DNA from: Maylandia zebra
Taxonomy: Eukaryota; Chordata; Actinopteri; Cichliformes; Cichlidae
Reading direction: 5' to 3'
Length of the DNA stretch: 64,000 bases
NCBI RefSeq assembly: GCF_041146795.1
Contig: NC_135182.1
Coordinates: forward strand, 3,806,501-3,870,500
Shown: piece after piece, positions 60,241-64,000 of the stretch
How positions within the stretch are numbered: the stretch's first letter is position 1
Layout: every line of letters starts with the position of its first letter
Program-made: the position numbers and the translations under genes
Notes under the pieces: model-generated
What the model was told of the DNA's origin: nothing
The model's input: only the letters and a program-made list of their open reading frames with translations
Databases searched by the model: none

Positions 60241-60890
60241 AAACCTAAAATGCTGCACACACGCACACCACACACACACAACACTGCTCATTTTACTTCT
60301 CTTTTTTTTTTTTTGCCTGTCCTGTTTGGTTTTTTAGCCGTCAGAATTGATGTCTGAAAGCCAACAAAGATACCCAATGGATTTACTTTGCCAAATGGAT
60401 CATCACGGCCTTGCTGTATTGGTCCATTTGATCAACCTTTGTTGTTATTATTTATTTTATTTTATTTCATTTTCAGTTGTTACAGATGGGACAGACATGG
60501 CCGGGGATAGCAAAGGGAGAAGGAAAGATGAAGGGAAAGAAAAACAGAGGTGAAGAGTGACAGTGAGAAAGGGCACTTAAAAAGAGAAAAATCTCCTGGA
60601 ACACCTGTTGAGAGAAAAAAAAGAAGGAAAAAAGAGAAAACAAGCAAAAAAAGAGAACAACATAATAAACACAGCACCATCGCATTAATCTAAGTAACAA
60701 AAAGAACAGTAAATACTAAATATTGACTGATATTGTGCAGCACGCAGGACCAACAGTGCACAATGTGCTTTGAGGTAGCAACCAAGAAAGGTGTAGTTTG
60801 TGTCTGTGAACACCTGCATGCACACCTGTGTGGATCAGCGCGCTTGTATTAAAAAGGTTTCTCCATGTAACGATCTGCTAGAGGGTGTAG
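60241..60890. other. Simple and purine-rich sequence, no gene
   Basis: CA-rich run near 60255-60280, T-run 60301-60314, then a purine-rich stretch 60505-60670 (GGGAGAAGGAAAG and similar). Confidence 0.6.
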
Positions 60891-62330
60891 GGAGCCATAG
60901 ACCCATCCTACAGGGCATGAAGCAGGCATGGAGGAGATCCAGGCCTCAGACATTCAGAGGGCCCAGAGTGCGAGAGCCCAAGGAGGACCATCGGGGCATC
61001 CGTGCTACCCTCCTGGGAAAAGCTGAGGAGAGCCCCAGATGAGGGGTCACCCACCAGCCACGGAGCAGAAGCCAGAGGGGGGTGCAGTGGCGTGCACACG
61101 GACTCTGCCAGCAGCCAGCTGTGCCAGAGTGAACTGAACCGCAGGCCCAGAGGCCGGAGGACTGAGGGCCCCCCACACCCCGGAAGAGGCCCAACAGAGC
61201 CACAGGCGACAGCCCCCGCCATAGAGCCAACAGGAGTGAGCCGGTACATACCTGAGTGCCCGGCCCCAGACACCAAGAACCACCAACGCACCAACTTCTG
61301 AGGGCATCAGTCACACGCAGGGAGTATGGTGAGGGGAGATAGGCCTCCAGGTCCAGGTACCCTCACCCCCAAAGGAAGGAATCCCACCTAGACCCAGGAG
61401 ATGTTACCCTTTCCCCCTGGGGTGGAGACAAGCTGCCGGCCCTGCAGCAGCAGGGAGGCCCCTCATCCCAGATCCCAATCGGACGGCCAACACCGTCACC
61501 CAGCCCCTCCGCCCCAATGACTAACAGAGAACTGGGGTGTGTGAAGACCCCATACCTACCTCCTATTAGGTCCTGCGTGTTGTACTAAAGTACATTTAAA
61601 ACACGGGAGGGCATGGTGCTTCCTGCCAGAGAGCAGCAGGTGTCAGTACGGCCCCTCCCGAGAACACTCAGTGTCTACATGCATTTAAAATTGAGAGGTG
61701 GGCAGAGGTGAGGTGGAACACACAGACCGTCCTCTGGACGCCGTGTAATGTGCCCATCCCCAAGGCCCTATATGTATGAGAGTGTGAGTAATGTGGATGT
61801 CTAAGTTGTGGAGTAAAATTGAGGTACAGGTAGCCAGAAGGGAACAGAGGAGGAATGCCTCCCCTGCACCCTGGTGACACACCTGCACTCCAAGGCCCTG
61901 CATGTGTGGGTGGGTGTGGTGGAGCAGGAAGGGCGAGGGAGTTGGGGATGGGAAGGGAAGGGCAAGTAGCCCTTTCTGGGGTCTCCCCCGCTGACCCCAG
62001 TAGGAACCCCTGCCCTCTGGACCCCACCAAGGAAACGGGGCCCAGGCCCATCCAGACTGGGGCCCATGGCAGCAGCACCGCCAAGCCCCACAGGACCCAG
62101 GGCAGCCCAACTGACCCCACCGCAGAGGAAACTGTACCCACAATCAATCAATCATCAATTCAGTTATCTCCCAGGCTACACAAGACAATAGATATCCAGG
62201 TTAAGTCCATTCTCCACCTCTCCCCCACCTACAGAGTGAACTCCTGCATGGATGAAACAACCTCCCTGCCAGCTGAAGAGACCCCCAGTTAGGCTGATGC
62301 ACCAGAGGCCCCCTGTGACCCTTCCCATGA
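60890..62330. repeat. GC-rich repeat of unknown class
   Basis: A block of about 1.4 kb with clearly higher G+C than its AT-rich surroundings and sharp edges. Overlapping open frames of 86-159 codons on both strands are a composition effect. It has the look of a non-coding part of a fish retroelement (a CCCAGGCCCATCCAGACTGG block and a CAATCAATCAATCATCAATT run at 62140). I cannot name it. Confidence 0.4.
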
Positions 62331-62569
62331 GTGATTTGGGTAGAGATTTCTATCTAGTCAGATCGCCTTGTACTTTCTTTAGAAGTGGGGTGTGGTTTAA
62401 TTTAGTTAAATCTGCAAGCTTAGGAGAGACGGACGATCTGATATTCTCGTGTTGGCGTTGTTCCCACATCATCATAATTAATGTTGTTCCAGGGTCCACA
62501 TTACAAGTAACCAATCACCTTGTTGTGACGTCATACTTTTGCGACTTCGAAAAATACCCACCTTAAAAA

Positions 62570-64000
62570 AACAAATGTTCTTCGAGAAACCACCTTTTGT
62601 CCGCCGATTCAGCAATTTCAATTCCTCTCAAGATACTTTTCTTTAATAAACGGTAAGCATAATACATATGTTTTCCTTGAAATGGATAGCTGTTTGTTTG
62701 CTAGTGATAGGCTACTTGCGAACCAGTGTTCTCCAGACAGAGAATTGCGTGTCAATGTATTATGATTAATTATGAAAGTACAGGTGAATATAGCTCTCCC
62801 GTCAATATATTATGATATATAATAAATGTACAGGTGAATATAGCTGTGATAACAATGTCAGGCAAAATTGCAGTAGCTTCCCTGATCACTTTACAAACAT
62901 AAGTGAAGAGAATTTGAACTAAAAGGCCTAGACTAATGGTTGTGTGCTGAATCTATGAATCAAACTATCACCTGGAAACATAATTAACTGGTCCATAGCT
63001 GTGAAACTGGACATGAGTTCTTGATTCTATGGAGATTAACAGTAATCCAGAAATTTACAAATTTGTCCTGGGCCATCTTGTAAATGTTGTCCCTGGGACA
63101 TCGTGTTAAAGTTGCCAGACACATACCATATGAAAGTTTAGCCTCTTTTAGCCCCTGCTTGTTTAATATTATATATATATATATATATATTGTTTTAATA
63201 TTATATTTAATATTTACATTGTATTGGAAAACAACCCAAAACAAGTTAAAATGAATTAATGAATATTGACTAATTAAACCTTTGTTATTTTACCACCAGA
63301 AATGCACGATATAATTAGAAGAAGTGTTCTGAATGACGAAAAAAAAAGAACTGGAAAAGATACACAACTTTGTGTGCATGTGTCACAATGCCAGGAGGAC
63401 CCATTCAGTGTCGTGTTAGAAAAATTGAACTCATTAACCCTTCATGGACATTATAAATGTTTAAATGTGGCCTCAGGTAAAGACAGGAAAAGAGACTATT
63501 ACAAATTCAACTGCATCAGAGCTGGAAAAAAAAGTCGAAACAGCTACAGGGCAGTGGGCTGTAAGGCCTTTGTTTCATTTAAAGTACTCAAAGTACTTTG
63601 TTTTTTGCAGTACTCAAAAAACAGAGTAGGTGGATTTGCCTAAACCAGCTAAACCGGCACAGAGCATTCCTTTATAAAAGACGTGTGCAATTCCAATTTT
63701 TTTTTTAAATAATACAGTCTTGATTTAAACTTTAAATTCCTTCAATTACAGTTACTAATCATTTCAAATAACTTTTTTTCAGATTTTTCCACCGCCTGAA
63801 ATACCTTTTTTTTTTTTTTTTTTTTAATCTGGCTACAAGAATATGTGTCTGGATGATCTAATTGAAGTGCTCCTAGGGAAGGCCGACGACTGCTTCTCAG
63901 TCATAAAAACCCTGCAAGATGTGGGCCGCATGAAAAACCGGTTTGCTGACACCTTGTCTCAAATTTCAGACTCTGCTTCAAGACTGATGGAAAGTGGTTG
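62570..64000 (+). CDS. 5' part of an unrecognised gene, zinc-binding-like, runs off the window
   Basis: A non-coding first exon ends at 62652 with a good donor (ACG|GTAAGC). The intron holds a TA run (63163-63190) and ends in CCACCAG at 63299. The next exon starts with ATG 63302 and stays open to 63643. The protein has a basic start, then HGHYKCLNV, a YYKFNCIRAGKK block and GCKAFVSFK, a Cys spacing like the WRKY-GCM1/FAR1 fingers of MULE-type transposases. A second internal donor (CAG|GTAAAG at 63476) could end the exon early. From 63840 another frame is open to the window edge (DDCFSVIKTLQDVGRM). The MULE link is a weak inference. Confidence 0.4.

Noticed and set aside
61668-62147. 159- and 152-codon frames in the GC-rich block
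   Set aside because: Overlapping frames on both strands with Pro/Gly/Ala bias, explained by base composition.

Overview
The window is vertebrate nuclear DNA from a ray-finned fish, most likely a percomorph (cichlid-like) teleost. This rests on GT-AG introns, a fish-style UBXN4 gene, fish L2-type LINEs, tRNA-derived SINEs, BEL/Pao, Penelope-like, PIF/Harbinger and hAT elements, and long CA, TA and AATA microsatellites. I cannot name the species. There are no rRNA or tRNA genes and no CRISPR array.

Layout. 1-7.0 kb: the last four coding exons of UBXN4 (+), with LINE debris in its introns. 7.2-8.3 kb: a Penelope-like fragment and a LINE endonuclease fragment. 9.5-23.4 kb: a 12-exon HECT ubiquitin-ligase gene (-). 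Its 624-codon frame is intact even though a 7.2-kb gamma-type endogenous retrovirus (14,713-21,949) sits in intron 3. 23.4-26.9 kb: a divergent intergenic region holding a TA repeat, inverted CCAAT boxes and a SINE-like retroposon with a 13-bp target duplication. 26.9-29.2 kb: a five-exon DD35E integrase-type gene (+) with an intact 517-codon frame. 29.2-38.2 kb: an L2-type LINE split by a complete BEL/Pao retrotransposon with two 603-bp LTRs that look identical. 38.2-42.2 kb: a decayed PIF/Harbinger element (MADF-BESS gene plus transposase pseudogene). 42.2-44.5 kb: an L1-type fragment and a GC-rich minisatellite and retroelement tail. 44.5-55.0 kb: a C-type lectin gene (-) with a galactose-type QPD motif, its introns full of insertions. 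55.2-58.9 kb: an LTR-like repeat broken by a hAT element, itself broken by a retroviral LTR-like segment. 58.9-62.3 kb: a local duplication and a GC-rich repeat. 62.5-64.0 kb: the 5' end of an unrecognised gene with a zinc-binding look.

How the genes relate. UBXN4 (ER ubiquitin/p97 adaptor) and the lectin are ordinary host genes. The most interesting unit is the head-to-head pair of an intact HECT ligase and an intact DDE integrase. Neither is intronless and neither is broken, while almost every other mobile-element gene here is. They could be the two genes of a large intron-bearing DNA transposon whose ends are not visible, or a pair of domesticated genes. Sequence from between the two genes recurs at 46.7-48.4 kb, which fits a mobile origin.

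Splice sites and reading frames were checked by eye. Family names come from recognised motifs, not from searches.
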